Below, one piece after another: positions 5,758 through 5,973 of a DNA stretch of 5,973 nucleotides. The DNA comes from Bordetella parapertussis (GTDB taxonomy: Bacteria > Pseudomonadota > Gammaproteobacteria > Burkholderiales > Burkholderiaceae_B). Below the pieces are notes generated by a model, which saw only the letters and a list, made by a program, of their open reading frames with translations, was not told where the DNA came from and made no database searches. The stretch spans positions 1-5,973 of the forward strand of contig CALQNE010000222.1 in NCBI GenBank assembly GCA_943331855.1, written 5' to 3'. Numbering within the stretch: the first letter of the stretch is position 1; the number at the start of each line of letters is the position of its first letter. Position numbers and translations under genes: made by a program.

Positions 5758-5973
5758 TTAATACCCTTGGTGTAACAAATATTCAGTGACAGCAGCACGG
5801 TCGCCAGAAAAAATCACGCGCGCTTGTTTACTGAGTCGTTGATGCTCGTACATCGGATCATAATATTCGATTAGCAATAGTCGAATCCATTCGCGATGTA
5901 AATCAAGTGTGCCGTGAGTTTTTTGTTCAGTCAACGCGGCTTGCATGATGCCTGACAGGCGCGCATGTCGTTC
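5758..5973 (-). CDS. mnmH: tRNA 2-selenouridine synthase, C-terminal part (5' end outside window)
   Basis: Only the last 71 residues are present; the frame is open to the right edge, so the start and the rhodanese and P-loop domains lie outside. The visible part reads [14 protein letters not shown], then [20 protein letters not shown] and [16 protein letters not shown]. The H-x-x-WI-LL-YYDPMY-Q pattern is what I know from the C-terminus of MnmH (SelU, YbbB). That enzyme replaces sulfur by selenium in 2-thiouridine at wobble position 34 of tRNAs for Lys, Glu and Gln, using selenophosphate. The stop is 7 bases before the ttcA start, which suggests co-transcription. The call rests on the C-terminal signature only. 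Confidence 0.8.
   Translation of the reverse strand, partial: ERHARLSGIMQAALTEQKTHGTLDLHREWIRLLLIEYYDPMYEHQRLSKQARVIFSGDRAAVTEYLLHQGY

Noticed and set aside
5751..5798. Upstream in-frame ATG giving a 16-residue longer TtcA
   Set aside because: It would overlap mnmH by 41 bases and add [16 protein letters not shown], which does not look like the TtcA family; the ATG at 5750 fits operon spacing.
1..5973. CRISPR array, insertion sequence or transposase, riboswitch
   Set aside because: No regularly spaced repeats, transposase motifs or terminal inverted repeats are seen, and the leader of hemA does not show a recognisable riboswitch core.

Overview
The window most likely comes from a betaproteobacterium, and the style of the HemA and TtcA proteins suggests Burkholderiales, possibly Alcaligenaceae-like. 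Three things point there: the gene order hemA-prfA-prmC-grxD, the close match of each product to the proteobacterial families, and moderate GC in the core genes. This placement is inference from gene order and protein character; no database search was possible.

Layout. Positions 1-742 (minus strand) hold two small overlapping genes of unknown function. One is a DUF1828-type protein cut by the left edge. The other is a 160-residue protein with two His-x-His motifs. This block is visibly AT-rich: bases 241-300 have 17 G/C of 60, against 32 of 60 for bases 2641-2700 in prfA. It lies on the 3' side of a tRNA-Phe(GAA) gene (859-934, minus), from which it is separated by a symmetrical bidirectional terminator (818-847). 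A tRNA 3' end is a classic integration site, so the left block looks like accessory DNA and the right side like conserved chromosome.

Positions 935-1112 hold no gene. They carry the likely tRNA-Phe promoter on the minus strand, a likely hemA promoter with a TATAAT box abutting a perfect 10-bp palindrome on the plus strand, and an inverted repeat spanning the tRNA promoter.

Positions 1113-4719 (plus strand) are a conserved housekeeping cluster. hemA encodes glutamyl-tRNA reductase, prfA encodes peptide release factor 1, prmC encodes the methyltransferase that modifies the release factor's GGQ glutamine, and grxD encodes a CGFS monothiol glutaredoxin. HemA uses glutamyl-tRNA, while RF1 and PrmC act at translation termination, so the operon ties tetrapyrrole synthesis to the translation machinery. 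GrxD (Fe-S handling) may have its own promoter as well.

Positions 4776-5973 (minus strand) hold the pair mnmH-ttcA, convergent with the cluster and separated from it by a strong hairpin (4738-4769). Both products modify tRNA anticodon-loop residues (2-selenouridine at position 34 and 2-thiocytidine at position 32). mnmH runs off the right edge.

The least explained part of the window is the 1-773 block: an unknown gene pair, a perfect 8-bp inverted repeat where its ribosome binding site should be, and its position beside a tRNA gene.
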